DNA from: Ditylenchus dipsaci
Lineage: Eukaryota; Nematoda; Chromadorea; Rhabditida; Anguinidae
Assembly (NCBI GenBank): GCA_004194705.1
Contig: SADC01001302.1
Coordinates: forward strand, 372,001-436,000
Length of the DNA: 64,000 nt
Reading direction: 5' to 3'
This document shows positions 10,401-22,700 of this stretch, piece by piece. How positions within the stretch are numbered: the stretch's first letter is position 1; each line of letters begins with the position of its first letter. A program made the position numbers and the translations under genes. The notes under the pieces were generated by a model. The model did no database searches, was not told the DNA's origin, and worked only from the letters and a program-made list of their open reading frames with translations.

Positions 10401-13400
10401 ATTTTCGACTGAACCAATCAGAAGTTGCGCCCAAACTAAGTTACTCCCCTTCAACCACGTTCAAGAATTAAAACAACAGCCAACCCTGCATTTGTGCACT
10501 ACTTGCAGCACTTCCCTCTTATATTTGAATTTTTGGTCATTTGAACAAAACAAATGGGGTGGTGCTGCTTTCTCAGCTATTGATGAAACTGAGACGTAAT
10601 TTTACTAAAGAATTGCAAACAAATTTACATAAAATTATTTAGCAAGAAAATGCCTAAGAAATTGTGCTTCCAACAACCTTCGCTAGTTATCTCCACACCA
10701 GTCAAAAGCAAGAGAGTTGGACAGGCGCATGTACAGGAACAGGCAAAGTGGGTTGCACAAATAGTTTGCTGAAACGCATTTCCACGGGCTATATGAATAT
10801 CTGAGACCCATCAGTTTAAATGAAAACTTTTTCAATTGTCCATTTTTTTATTGTGCTTATTGGTATAGCTGAATGGTAACCCAAAAATAAAATTTAGTGT
10901 TAACCAAATCCGAGCCAAATATGATGTGCTTGCCTGGTTTGAAATCTGTGAGTTGGCCAGCAATGGTGAATATGTGCCAGCTATTGTAGACCATGCCAAT
11001 GGTTTGCCTACGCATGGCGTTTTTCTCCTGCACCAAGGTATCCAACGAAGAATCAAGATTACTGTTTGTCATGAAAAAGGTGAGATTCGGTTGATAAAGT
11101 AGAAACTTTAGGTTCTTATTTCAGGAGAGATCCATTGGAAGGACTGCCAAGAGCTAGTGATTGGGCGCATAAGAACAACACCTGAATGTGTGGGGAGGAC
11201 AGTGAAGTGCTGAGTCTTGGCCTCTTTCCTGGCACTTACTTGGAATTCTCCATGGATGACAGGTAAAAAATCTTGATAAATTAGAATTTCTTCTGGGTGC
11301 TCAATGATGACCCCAAATTTTGAGATTGACCCGAAATAACTCCCATTTTGAGAGGTTACAAAATGAACAGACCAGCGGAATAATTGAAGATAAATGTTAT
11401 TTTATGGTTTAGTCAAATGAAAATTGAAAATACTTTAGTTGCATAGAACATGAGCTTAGTGCACAGCTTAATTTCAGGATTTTCTTCCAATTTGAGGCAG
11501 CGTGGGACAGCTCGTTGCACAACTCTCTGCTGCTCAACAAAGTGTCCAACTATGGAGAGCAAGTGTATTTGACCCTATCAGCCTACATGGAAATAGAAGG
11601 CATTCAGCACTCAGCCGTGTTCACCAAAGATCTCTCGTTGCTCATCTATGCCAGAGATTCCAAGATCTCAGCTGCATCCAGGTGTGCAACCCTCTTATTG
11701 GAGCGCCAAATGTTTTGGCCCTCCGCAAAAGCATCACGCACTGCTCCTTGCAGGGATAGACAGTCTCTGGGACAGTGGGTTTTACCCTGCTTCAAAGAAA
11801 ATATAGTCCACTTGCTAAATAGACTTTTTGGGGCCCACAACTTCAAAATTTAGCGAATGGTTCATGCGGTTTCAAATATTTTTAGTTGTAAACCCCAGAA
11901 ATATCCGAATTTTTATGGTCGCCTGTGAGATAGAGACCAATTTTCAGACAGAAAAAACATTTTTCAAATCCACATACTTGTTTTATAGGTTCTGTCGGTC
12001 CTTGATCGGTGGCATATCCAAAAGTCCTGAGATGAACGAGTGCCTGGAGTCTACTTGTTGACTATGAAGGAGCCTACAGATTCAGGTAACACTATTTTGC
12101 TATAACATCGATTGCTTACTGTAGATGTATGTTCAGGTAGTCCAGGTTGGCACTGACCATTAGAAAAATTATTGTAAAATAAATAAAAATTCCCAAAAAT
12201 AACTAGAATTCATTAAGCACATTTAAAAAACATCTTATAGGTGCTTTGCGAAGACAACGAAGAGTGCTCGACACCTCATCCAATTATGTTCGCGGTGAAG
12301 AGAACCTGGGATTGTGGCGTCCAAGGGGTGACTCTCTCATCTTTGAGCACCAATGGGAACTGGAGAAGCTGGCCAAGCTGCAGCAGGTAACAATTTTATA
12401 TGACGTTGAAGACCCATTAAGTTTGTATATTCGAAAGTAAAATAATTATTTTATGGGTTACCATTTATTATATGTGCCGTATTTCTCGCCCTAAGCGCTT
12501 TTTTCGAACTTAAAATAGTTGGGTACTCAATCAAAATTAAATTAGCGGTATCGACAGAGCTTTTAGGAGTTAAAAAGGGATTAAAAACCGGTGTTAAAGG
12601 GTCATTGCCATCTGTTTTGAATTGTCGCCGCCAATTCAAATTTTTTGCCTAATCATTCAACTTCTGTACGGATTTTTCGACTGGGTTTCTAACAAACAAG
12701 GCCTAGAAGTTAATTTTAGGTACAGTTTTGATAGAAACCAAATTGAAAATCCGTACTTTAATGCAATGATGAAAAAAAAATTGAATTGGCGGGGGACAAC
12801 CGTTGTTGGAGACGGCATTGGCCCTTTAAATAGTGCTTCTAGGCTGAGATATAAATCACAAGAGTTGGAGGTAGGGTCTTATTAGAAAAAAATGTGGTAT
12901 TTGTATGATCTTAACTTCTAGCTTGACACAATTCGTTTTTCAGGTGGAACGGGTTCGCTTGTTTCTAAGACTGCGGGAGAAACTAAAGTCTTTGAAAACC
13001 AACAAGTCCAAACAAGTCAGGCCTTCAGACGCTATCAAAACTCCAGTATCCCCAACCAAGCCTCAGTTCCCTATCCCCACAGTGCTCAAGCTGAGTGATG
13101 AAGACAAGAAGGTGGCTGAAAGAGTGCTGCATCTGATGACTTTGAAGATTCCAGTCAACAAAGAGCCACCTACAGGCAAGAAAGTGGACAGTAACGACAG
13201 CTCACTCAGCAATAGTGTCACTAGTCCATTGACAGAAAAGTGGGTTATAAAAAACTGACTTGGATGCAAAGTGAGGAATTCTTTTTAGTTGTGGAAGGAT
13301 CGTAAAGTGTTCGCCATCCACTGATATGTTGTGCAGAAGTAAGTCTCGCAGTGAACAGGACTTGACGAGTAGTTCTCTTTGCACCAACAGCTTGATTGTG

Positions 13401-14241
13401 AATGATGGAGGCATGAAAAGGTCCGTGAGTGGCAGTCAATTGGGCAAAATAGCCCCTCCTGTCCCTGAGGTATACAATTTTTAAATAAAAGCTAAAAACT
13501 GCGCATTCGTGAAATTACACTCCAAACGTATCGAAGATTTCTAGTCCCAAAAAGTACAAATATCATTTCTGCTTTAGTTACGTCCTTGATATTCATTTTA
13601 TAGACTTTTAACACAATAGTTTAAAAAATATTTTCGGCTCAGCAATTCGAAAAAGTCTTAGTTTGAGCAAGATATGGGGCGAAATGGGCAAGCATTCAAG
13701 AATAGTAAAAAGGAAAATCAGTCCACGCCTAAATTTAAGTTTGAAACTTTTTCAATGGTAAAAAATTGAAATTTTATCGTACATCTAGTTTTACGTTTGC
13801 AGGTAACTGAGGAAAGAGTGGGTGTAGTAGTTCAAAGAAAGGGTATATGAACTTTTGGAAGAAAAGACGCAAGGCTGGATAAAGAGATGGGTGGTGGTGC
13901 GCCGACCTTACATTCTCCTCTACAGAGATGACAAAGACTGGTTATCAGAAGCATCATTAATCTAGCTAATGCTAGGATAGAGTACTCAGAAGACCAAAAG
14001 CTATGCTGAAAGTGCCCAACACATTCTCTGTATGCACAACCATCGAGGATTCCTCATGCAAACACTTCCTGAAGATGATGTGAGTGTTTGCAATGTTTTA
14101 TGGATTCAAATTGATGACCTTTTGCAGATATTTGACTGGTTATATGCCATTAACCCATTGCTGGCTGGCCAAATCAGATGTAGTCGACAACAGGGACCTA
14201 GCATGCTAATCCCAAGCACAATTATCAATTCACAAAATTGA
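7454..14241 (+). CDS. unc-104: Kinesin-3, KIF1/UNC-104-like (FHA to PH domain)
   Basis: Anterograde vesicle motor of the KIF1/UNC-104 family, tail part. In order: FHA domain in the first visible exon, 7454-7722 ([34 protein letters not shown]); coiled coil, 7775-7929 and 7980-8113 ([18 protein letters not shown]); the KIF1 family block, 8437-8870 ([38 protein letters not shown]); 9067-10103 ([30 protein letters not shown]); 10200-11260 ([22 protein letters not shown]); 11490-12390 ([27 protein letters not shown]); and the PH domain, 13800-14241 ([27 protein letters not shown]), which binds vesicle phosphoinositides. Stop at 14239-14241, AATAAA about 50 bp on. One-base shifts occur near 9810, 10013, 10540, 11195 and 13855. 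The motor domain is absent upstream. Introns hold the MITEs at 8195 and 12598. Confidence 0.85.
8195..8400. mobile_element. 206-bp hAT-type MITE with 8-bp duplication
   Basis: Flanked by CTCGTGAA at 8187-8194 and 8401-8408. Termini TAGGGTTGTCGACTTTCGAC and GTCGAAAGTCGACAGCCCTA are inverted. Each arm is itself built of GTCGAAA/TTTCGAC words. An 8-bp duplication with TAGGG ends is typical of hAT. Lies in a kinesin intron. Confidence 0.85.
12598..12825. mobile_element. 228-bp piggyBac-type MITE
   Basis: TTAA lies on both sides (12594-12597, 12826-12829). Ends AGGGTCATTGCC and GGCATTGGCCCT are inverted, and the arms share CGCCAATTCAAATTTTTT and GGATTTTTCGACTGGGTTTC. Lies in a kinesin intron. Confidence 0.8.
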
Positions 14242-15008
14242 AAAAGATAAAGTTTTTCATAAGAGACTGTTTCTATGTGAAAGAATAAAATAAATCTTTG
14301 AAGACGTTTTGATTTTTGCTGTGCTAGTATTTTTAATCTGCAGCCATTTTTCAGTCCTCAGACCAGATCAGGTTTTGTTTTAGCCATTAGCTAATTTGTC
14401 GTGAATAGAAATATAGCAAATGGAGGGCATTTTTATCTCAATTTGTTCGAATCTGCAGGAAATAAACTTATCAACAGGACACTGAAACCCAAATTGAAAA
14501 GCTGGAGATATCACTTGCGTCGAACAATCCTTTTTTAGGGTTAGAGAGTCTTTTTATTCCGGGTTGTTTTTTTTATTTTTAAAGCTCAACGATTTTTCGC
14601 ACAACAAAAGCATCGATGACTTGAGTATAAAAGTGACCCCTTCACTTTCGTGTGAGTTGTGTCTGAGGTATCTGGGTGTGCGCATCTTAACTCCGAGCCC
14701 CAAGCCCCCTGCTCATTGACTCATCTTAGACATGATTCCGAGAAGTACTCTTGATTAAAAAATACATATTGAGGTTATTTTACCACGGCCAAGTTGAAAA
14801 ACACGGTAACACAGCTGAAAATACAAACGTTGATTTTTTATACTTTGCCATAAAAGTGGCCCTTTTCCCTTCTAACACAGCTTTTTTTTCTTTAAAAATT
14901 CAGAAGGCGCCAATTTGAATTTTGAAATATTGACTAAAAACAATAATAGTAACAATAAACAATAATAGTAACAATCAAGTAACAATAATAACAAAGAACT
15001 CACAGACA
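14242..15008. other. Intergenic stretch after kinesin
   Basis: Holds the kinesin AATAAA signals near 14286 and, at 14620-14765, a copy of the TTAGACAT dispersed repeat. Nothing else recognised. Confidence 0.4.
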
Positions 15009-15018
15009 ATAAGATTAT

Positions 15019-16891
15019 GGCTCAAATTGAATTTCGCCCTCAAAAGTCTGAATTTCACCAGCAAATTATTTTTTTTTCACCAGCAAATTCAAATTTCAAT
15101 CAAAATACTGAATTTCACCAGCAAATTTCTGAATTTCACCAGCAAATTTATTAATTTCCCAGCAAATTTATTAATTTCACCACCATATTGTTTGTTTGAT
15201 AATTTTTGCTTCTGTAGTTATGTTTTCTTCGACCTAAATGTAACCTCTAATCAAACAGACGAAAAAGCGAGGACCGACTTGAAGATGTGGGCTATTTTTG
15301 TAGACTTGGGTACTTATTTATGGTGTCAAGCACAGACGCAATCTTATGAAGAATTGTTGGGGAGAATCAAGCTGTTAACTTATTTTTTAAGGAAAATTTT
15401 AGAACAGGTCGTCTTGAACAAAAAAGCTTTATGGCCTAGTCTGGCTGAGGTAGCAACCCTTTGCAGGCTAACGCATGCCCAGCTTTGTCTGTGCATTCTA
15501 ATTTTCATCTCATCACAGAATACTTGATCCCTCATTTTATTAATCTCTAATGATAACTACAGCAGAATCAGCAAAAAATAACAACAGATAAAATAACAAC
15601 AAAAATATATCAGGTTCTCTCTAGTGCATGCCCAACTTTTCGCTTTCGTCCTCTTTTTTGTCTTCCTTCCAATGACTGCGGCAAAAAATCTATAAGGCTT
15701 TCCAACTCCATCAGCCTTAGCGAGTGCTTGCAGACTTCATCCTTGATTCTCGTGTTATATCAAAATTGATAATATGATTTGCTTATCATTTGTTAGTTGA
15801 GCAGCTCCATCTGCAATCAATAGACGCGGTAGATATAACCTATCTGGATCCCAGCATGCAATGGGCTTCAGAAATTCACCGTAACACCGCTTGTCTTCAT
15901 GAGATGCGATAGCTGATCCGGTTGGAAAGAACTTCTTGTCTGCGTCAGAAAACCCACAAACCTGAAAAAGCTAAACTAGAAACACCCTCTCCCACTGTCT
16001 AAATTAAGTACACACCAGAAGAGGATAGTTAAGTGTCATTAGTTTCTAGGTGCCGTCAGCTTGAATAACCGGCCATTGAACCTGTCGGCGAAGAAGCTTT
16101 GGCGTTAAAATAACCATGATGAATTTCGACACGGCTTTGGCTTTTCCGTTTTCTTGCACAATAATAACAGTATGACGAAATGCTACCACAAACGATTGGT
16201 CTTCATCAACTAAAAAGGAATTCACAAATAAATTATTTTAGACGTTAAATCCTAACCCGAATCTGCTTTTTTGCATCCTAGCCGTCATTACTCTGCTTGG
16301 TTCATCTTTTGCATTTATGCTTTCCTTGACCGGACTACTGAGGCCATTATCCTCAAGCTTTGTAATCGTGTTCTCCAGTCGTTTGAATGAATGCCACCGA
16401 TAATGCAGAGAGATCTTTTCCGTAACGGATTCGAATATTTGCTTTGCATTGGAAATGCCCCGGACGGTTCTTGCTGGAATGATCACAACAGTAGACTTGA
16501 TCTTCATACTCCATAGTATTGTGAATGTAATGGCTGAAATGCAAGTATGCACTACACTTTGACCCAGATTTATCTCTTACTAAATCCAAAAGCATTCGTT
16601 TTCGGCCAACCATTCATCCGCGTCTTCCTTGCACTTGCAGACACCAAAGTTGTCCATTCCTTGTTTGGTCCTCGCTTTTTCGTCTGTTTGATTAGAGGTT
16701 GCATCTACACTAGAAAAAGGTAATTTCAGGTGAAAAAAAACAATATGGTGGCGAAAATCAACAATTTGCTGGTGAAATTTAGAAATTTGCTGGTGAAATT
16801 CAGTATTTTGATAAAAATTTGAATTTGCTGGTAAAAAAAAATAATTTGCTGGTGAAATTCAGACTTTTGAGGGCGCATTTCAGTTACAGCC
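15019..16891 (-). mobile_element. MULE DNA transposon, word-repeat arms, 10-bp duplication
   Basis: Exact 10-bp duplication ATAAGATTAT at 15009-15018 and 16892-16901. Both ends start GGCT, reach GCCCTCAAAAGTCTGAATTT, and continue as repeated TTTCACCAGCAAATT words on the left (to about 15190) and complements on the right (from about 16735). The arms extend inward to a shared AATCAAACAGACGAAAAAGC at about 15250 and 16690. The minus strand between them encodes the decayed MULE transposase. Superfamily assignment rests on the transposase and duplication length together. Confidence 0.9.
15600..16690 (-). pseudogene. FLYWCH/MULE transposase remnant
   Basis: Read on the minus strand. The N-terminal FLYWCH-like zinc finger (about 16360-16610) shows YCCDHSSKNRPGHFQCKA followed by GEHDY. 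The MULE DDE core follows: WPVIQADGT at about 16040-16070, with the first catalytic Asp, then FFPTGSAIASHEDKRCYGEF and RLYLPRLLIADGAAQLTN at about 15790-15850, with the second Asp; the tail EGRQKRGRKRK is basic. At the family's DGTYK position there is TAG instead of a Tyr codon, frames shift between blocks, and I saw no third acidic residue. The copy looks inactive. It lies wholly inside the 15019-16891 element. Confidence 0.8.
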
Positions 16892-17281
16892 ATAAGATTA
16901 TTAAATTTTATATTCATACGAGAAATAATTATTTTTATGGGTTACTCTATACTATAATACCGTACTTTCTCTGTCAAGCGCCCCTTTTTACTTTTCACCT
17001 TGGAAATGTTCGGGTGCTCAACAAAAAGGGAGCGTTATAGAAAATACACATCAAACCAAAATAATTTCGGCTGAGCTAAACAACTATTAACTGCCCTAGT
17101 CTACACCTTTCCAAATAACTTTGTATGGAAAATGTGTCTTGTAGCGAAATGCCTGAACACTAACTGTTTTTAGTTAACAGAAAAAAATATGTTTTTCGCA
17201 AAGTTTGGAAAATATTTATGTTGTTTTTCCAAGACTGATCTATAAACTGTTTGGATGTTATTAATTTGAACTTTTACAATT

Positions 17282-17448
17282 ATGAATAAATTGCCAAGTC
17301 TAGTAATCCTGGGCACAGGCTGGTCCAGCTATTCTCTGTTAAGAAGTGTGAAGACCAGTCTTTACCGAGTAATTGTGATCAGTCCTAGAAACCATTTTTT
17401 GTTCACTCCACTATTGGCGAGTACAACAGTGGGCACATTGGAGTTTAG
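17282..17448 (+). CDS. Alternative or duplicate first exon of NDH-2
   Basis: An ATG at 17282 opens 55 codons plus two bases, ending at donor GTGAGG. It encodes the N-terminal FAD-binding fold of type II NADH dehydrogenase ([15 protein letters not shown], then [18 protein letters not shown]). Length and phase equal those of the first exon at 19790, so either could splice to the exon at 20141. It has no downstream exons of its own before 19790. It may be an alternative promoter/first exon or a tandem duplication relic; the absence of frame damage favours function. Confidence 0.7.
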
Positions 17449-17519
17449 GTGAGGTTCTCTCTGTCTCTTATAAAATATAAATTCTGATATTATTGAGCAA
17501 GGGGCAACAGGCCTCCATT

Positions 17520-17570
17520 GTGTTAGTTCCAAAATCCATCCTAAATCCAGCCTAAAGTCCACCATCTCCG
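17520..17570. repeat. Dispersed ATCCACCATCTCC repeat
   Basis: Contains AAATCCAGCCTAAAGTCCAC and CACCATCTCCGATT. Related copies at about 3740-3800 and, inverted, at 59300-59350. Confidence 0.4.
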
Positions 17571-17969
17571 ATTCGGAAGGCAAAAAAAGTTTTTTGCGGC
17601 TACTTACATTATACGTATTTGTGCTTAAAAGCAAACTAAGATGTTTGAATTCAGTGTTCCATAGAGATATCCGACATAGGTTTGCAAAAACTGGCAGAAA
17701 ATTGGACTTAAAAGGACCTGCTTGCCGCTAGAGATGGAAACCCGACGAGATCCGTACGGGATACCGTCCCGCCCTGATTTTGGCATGAAATCCCGTCCCG
17801 TTATCTCGCCCGCTCAAGTCCGAAAACCCCGGTCCGTTCCTGTTTTTCACCTAATCCCGTTAGTCATTTCATGAAAATTTTGTGCCAAAGTGGGCAATTT
17901 CGAGAGAAAATTTTCCGCGATTTTCTGCAGAAATTTCACGAGCAGCAATTTCTATTCATTTTATAATTA

Positions 17970-18390
17970 CAGTCAAACCTCGATTTAGTGGCACCCCAAA
18001 AGTTCGTTCCCGCCTAGGGTCCGACACTTTTTTTAACCCAATTTTCAAAATATTTTATCGATTCTGTTATGACAGTCTGGTCGCAAATATCGTGAGGATT
18101 CCGATTTTGCCGATCGTTTTTTGAAAAGTAAAATTTTGGGTTAAAAAAGTGAAACCTCGATATAGTGGCACCTGTTTTCAAAAAGGGGTGCCACTATATC
18201 GAGGTTTCACTTTTTTAACCCAAAATTCGTTTACTTTTCAAAAAACGATCGGCAAAATCGGAATCCTCACGGTATTTGCGACCAGACTGTCAAAACAGAA
18301 TCGATAAAAATTTTGAAAATTGGGTTAAAAAAGTGTCGGACCCTAGGCGGGAACGAACTTTTGGGGTGCCACTAAATCGAGGTTTGACTG
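17970..18390. mobile_element. 421-bp TA-flanked CAGTC MITE, near-perfect palindrome
   Basis: TA on both sides. Arms of about 200 bp are almost exact complements: CAGTCAAACCTCGATTTAGT, then AAAAGTTCGTTCCCGCCTAG and GGTCCGACACTTTTTT. An inner pair, GTGAAACCTCGATATAGTGG and its complement, flanks the centre. The arm similarity suggests recent origin or strong copying bias. Confidence 0.8.
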
Positions 18391-18604
18391 TATAATCATT
18401 CCATTGTTCACTCGCTTTGCTAAAGCGTCATTAGTGCTTCTTCGGCAGGCACAGTCAATTATCGAAAACAGTCCCATTCGGCCAATCAAGCGTTGATCGG
18501 AACGCACGATTATAACAAGATAAAGTGCATCGACGCAGGTGATGATCCTTCATCACTCTGGAAGGTCTTTTTGTGTCTGTGTCTAATCAAATTTTGGTAT
18601 AAAT

Positions 18605-18800
18605 GGAGGTGAACGAAGCATCATTTCCAATATTAAACAAGCGCTCTCGTAAATTCCTTTCTGCTCCAGCTATAAGTCAGCCGAACAAACAAGTCTTTTC
18701 TGTTGTCAGAGATGTGTAAGATTACAGAAGGAGCAATCCGGAATTGGATACGTCCGAAATGTTAATATTTTTGAACAAAGCGCTGTCCAGTTGAACTATT
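18605..18800 (+). pseudogene. hAT transposase dimerisation-domain fragment
   Basis: Translates to EASFPILNKRSRKFLSAPAI, SQPNKQVFSVVRDV, a stop, then SNPELDTSEMLIFLNKAL. This follows the hAT C-terminal pattern FP.L...A...L..PA.S.P.ER.FS ... L....E.L.FL. The stop and the lack of the catalytic core mark it as a relic. The position inside the 17729-19029 hAT ends fits. Confidence 0.65.
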
Positions 18801-19789
18801 ATTATTGAAATTATGTTTCTTATTATGCCGTTTCCGTGTATGTGAGAAAATGTCAATAAAAACATACTTTTTGAGCGCTGCAGCCACTTTTAATGTCTAA
18901 TTAACGATTTGAGAAAAATCCCGGTTTTCGGACGGGATCCCGGTTTTTCAAACTGAAAATCCCGTTCCTGTTTTTATTTTGGCCACAAATATCGTCCCGT
19001 TATTTCGCCCGCCCCTTTTTCCATCTCCAGTTGCCGCCGATGGGAATATTTTGAAAGGCAGGTAACAGGTCAATTCAAAAAAAATATTTCGAGATGCAAA
19101 TTTTTTGAGTACGCTTTTGTGATGAGTAATAAAAAACACCGCCCATACGAAAAGCATCGGTGGCTCAGTGGCACATTTTCTAAAGAAACAGCCATTTAAA
19201 AAACCTGTTGAAAATTCTCAAATTTACAATTATGAATCAAAGCTCTCTTTATAAAGAATTTTTTTTAAATTCGATAATATGCTTAAAAAGCAATATTTTC
19301 TGTAAAAAATTAAGATTTATAATTTATACCTGACCACTTTTTACTGAAAATAGTATAGAAACTGCAAAATAACAAATTAATTCATGTTTTTTTATTATTA
19401 TTTTTTTGCTTCTGTATTGTTTTGTTAAGTGGCGAAATGGCGTGGAAAAACAAATAATTTTAGTCTACTGATATTTGTACTTACAAAAAGAAATGAAAGG
19501 GAAAATAAACAAAAACAACAACAAAGTCCCTTCCTAGTTGACCGTTCGCCGCACTTTTCTTGGAGGAATAATTCAGGGAAGGTAGTGCACTGTTCACGTG
19601 CACTATTCATGTGTGTCCACAGCAGACCATTTGCTTTATCTACAAAAAGTAAGGACATATTAGGACCAACCCCTCTCATTGTCTAGCGGCTAGATCAATG
19701 AACTAAGTTCAGTGAACTCTCACAAAACTAGTCTTATTTGGGTGTTTTTGGGTCAGTAAGCTGGCAACGCTACTTCATAGTTAATAAAA

Positions 19790-22700
19790 ATGGCTAGACA
19801 ACAAAGACTTCTAGTTTTAGGCATTGGCTGGGCTAATTATTCCCTAACTAGGAGTATTGACACTAAATTGTACAAAGTAATTGTCGCTACACCTAGAAAC
19901 CACTTTTTATTTACACCTTTATTAGCAAGTACTACTGTTGGCACACTTGAATTTAGGTAGAAAAAAAACATTCTTTGTTTAATGTTCATCTTTTAAGTTC
20001 GTGCTTTTTGTAATGAAATTTTGAGTAAATAAAAAAATTCGCAAGTAGCTTTGAAAATTTTATCTTAAAATGAGGGCTGGAAATCTGTTCTTTTTGAAAT
20101 GAAGTCAAGCAAAAAACTGACGTAAACAAGAATATTTTAGATCAATTATCGAGCCAATAAGAAACTTTGTGTTTGAGCATGCCAATGACCTTCACCTCTC
20201 TTCAGCCACTTCTGTGGACTTTGCCAAACAGACAGTTATGTGTCAGTCATCATTATCACCCGACATCCAATATCCAGTGGAATATGACAAGCTTGTGATT
20301 GGCGTGGGCGCTCTGCCTAGTACTTTTGGAGTGCCTGGAGTCCATGAGCACTGCTTTTTCCTCAAAGTTCATCGTTTACACATTTAAAATCGCGGAAACA
20401 TTAAAAACATACTTTTTAGGAAATAACTGATGCTCGAGCTATACGATCTCGACTCCTCGACAACTTTGAGAAGAGTTTAGAGCCTTCTATAAGTGAGACC
20501 GAGAGAAGCAGACTGAAACATGTCGTAATTGTGGTGGAGGACCTACTGGAGTAGAATTTGGCGCTGAGCTGTACGACTTTGCAAGGATGTTAGTTGATAA
20601 AACACAAGCAATCGTTTCTGAGAATATATGAATGTGTATTTAGGACCTAGCTAGACTTTACAAAGACTTTGGAGCCCCGGTCAAAGTGACCCTGATTGAG
20701 AGCAGGAAGATTCTTGGCAGTTTTGACCAAAGACTTCAAGCATATGCAGAAAAGAAGCTGAGGCAAAGGGAAAATTTTACTATGGTCAAAGCTTTTGTTA
20801 CAGGTGCATTTCGTTTACAATGCCTTAAAATCGGCAGGGCCAGCTCAGGACATTAACTTGTAGGAAAATAATAATGCTAGGAAAAGGCCCTTCTAGGAAA
20901 ACACGCATATAGGAAAGGCCAGGCTAGGACAATTGACAACTGGACAATGTACTCTAGGACAACAGCCTTTTTGGAAAAGCGCCTTTTAGAAAAGGGACAC
21001 TAGGACAATACACTCTAGGACAATCGCCTTTTTGGAAAAGCGCTTTCTAGGAAAAGGGATACTAGGACAATTACTCTAGGACAATGATGTCTTAGGAAAA
21101 GCGCCTTTTGGGAAAAGGGACGCTAGGACAATGGACAATAGGACAATCGTCTTTCTCTGGAAAAGCCCTTTTTGGACAATTTTAACTGTCTAAAACGTTA
21201 TAACATCACTTTATGGGTCTGAAAATAGTATGTCCTATAGTCTCTTGTCCTGTTGTCCTTCTGTAAATTGTCCTAAAATGCAATTTTCCTAGTGTCCATT
21301 GTCCTAGTGTCCATTTTCCAAAGAGGCGATTGTCCTAAAAAGCGATTGTCCTAGAGTAAATTGTCCTAGTTTCCCTTTTCCTAAAAGGCTCTTTTCCAAA
21401 AGACGTCATTTCCTAGAGTACATTGTCCTAGTGTCCCTTTTCCTGATAGGCGCTTTTCCAAAAAGCCACTGTCCTAGAGTCGATGTCCTAGGGTCTACTG
21501 TCCCAACATGTCATTGTCCAAGTGTGAATTGTCCTAGCCTGGCCTTTTCCTATATGCATGTTTTCCTAGAAGGGCCTTTTCCTGGAAATATTACTTTCCT
21601 ACAAGTTAATGTCCTGAGCTGGCCCTGCCTTAAAATCACACTAATATTTTTAAAAAAATATAGTAATTTTAAAATTAAAGCAATTTTTTCACCATGGTAG
21701 TCTTTCGGTATCAATTACGGGTCCACAATAAAAATTTATAGCTCAGTAAAGTACTTTGACATAAGAACTTAAAAATACATTTTAGAATAACAATTTTAAA
21801 ATAGGATGTAATCCGTTTCCCCTAAAGTCTGAATCTTTGCTCCTTTTGATCATTTCTTGCCCTTTTTCAAATTTGAAATAAAAAACTCAAATGTTGCCCC
21901 TTTTTTCTAAATGTTACCCCTTTTTAATCAAATCGGGTAAATTCCTCCGATTTTTTCATCCAAGGCGCCAAACCGGAGAAATTTACCCGACTTTTGATTT
22001 GAAAGGGCAACATTTCAAAAAAGGCAACATTTCAGCTTTTTTATTGAAATTTGAAAAAGGGGCAAGAAATAATCCAAAGGGGGCGAGAATCCAGACTATA
22101 GGGCAACAATTCAATTTCATCTTTTTAAAAATAGTAATTAAAGTATAATATTGCAACCGGACTATTGGTAAGTAATAAAGAGGTTTATTTACTAGATTAA
22201 AACACGCCATATTAAATATAATTAAACCGGTTACAACTACAATATAAAATACGCAAATTCGCCGCACAATCCGGCGGAAACACAAAAGGGGGAGCCAGCC
22301 TGGAGCTGGGTTCCCCTAGCCAAGACTGGCTCTGGCTGGTGGAGAAAAGGTGGTAAGATTGTTAGGGGAGGGGCTTCGCCCCTCTCCTATCAATCTCACC
22401 ATCCTTTCTCCCTTCGGACGACACATTTACGTGTCATCCTCCCGCCTTATTATTTTTGGATGCCCTCATCCATTACATTGTAATTTGCAATTATAAATTA
22501 ATAAGCCGGATATTTTTTAAAAGTTTTGTTTGTTTCTTTTTGCTTCTGTTGATTTTTATTGTTCTGTTTTGGTCCAGGCCAGTTTTGTTTCTTTTCTGGG
22601 TGAATTGGTCCCTGATAGTTGGTGTTTCCTTCTTGTTGGGTGTCTGTCCGGTGCCTCTCTTTTTTTGACTGTTCTCTTTTGATGCTCATGGCCTCTTCGT

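Larger units (their letters stand above)
17729..19029 (+). mobile_element. hAT transposon, degenerate, with nested MITE
   Basis: Ends TAGAGATGGAAA and TTTCCATCTCCA are inverted. Flanks CTTGCCGC (17721-17728) and GTTGCCGC (19030-19037) match in 7 of 8 bases, as an aged hAT duplication would. Subterminal regions repeat ATCCCGTCCCG. A hAT dimerisation-domain remnant lies inside at 18605-18800, and a 421-bp CAGTC MITE has inserted at 17970. Confidence 0.7.

Noticed and set aside
18948..19157. Small minus-strand open frame near 19 kb
   Set aside because: It overlaps the end of the hAT element and its flank and has no coding features.
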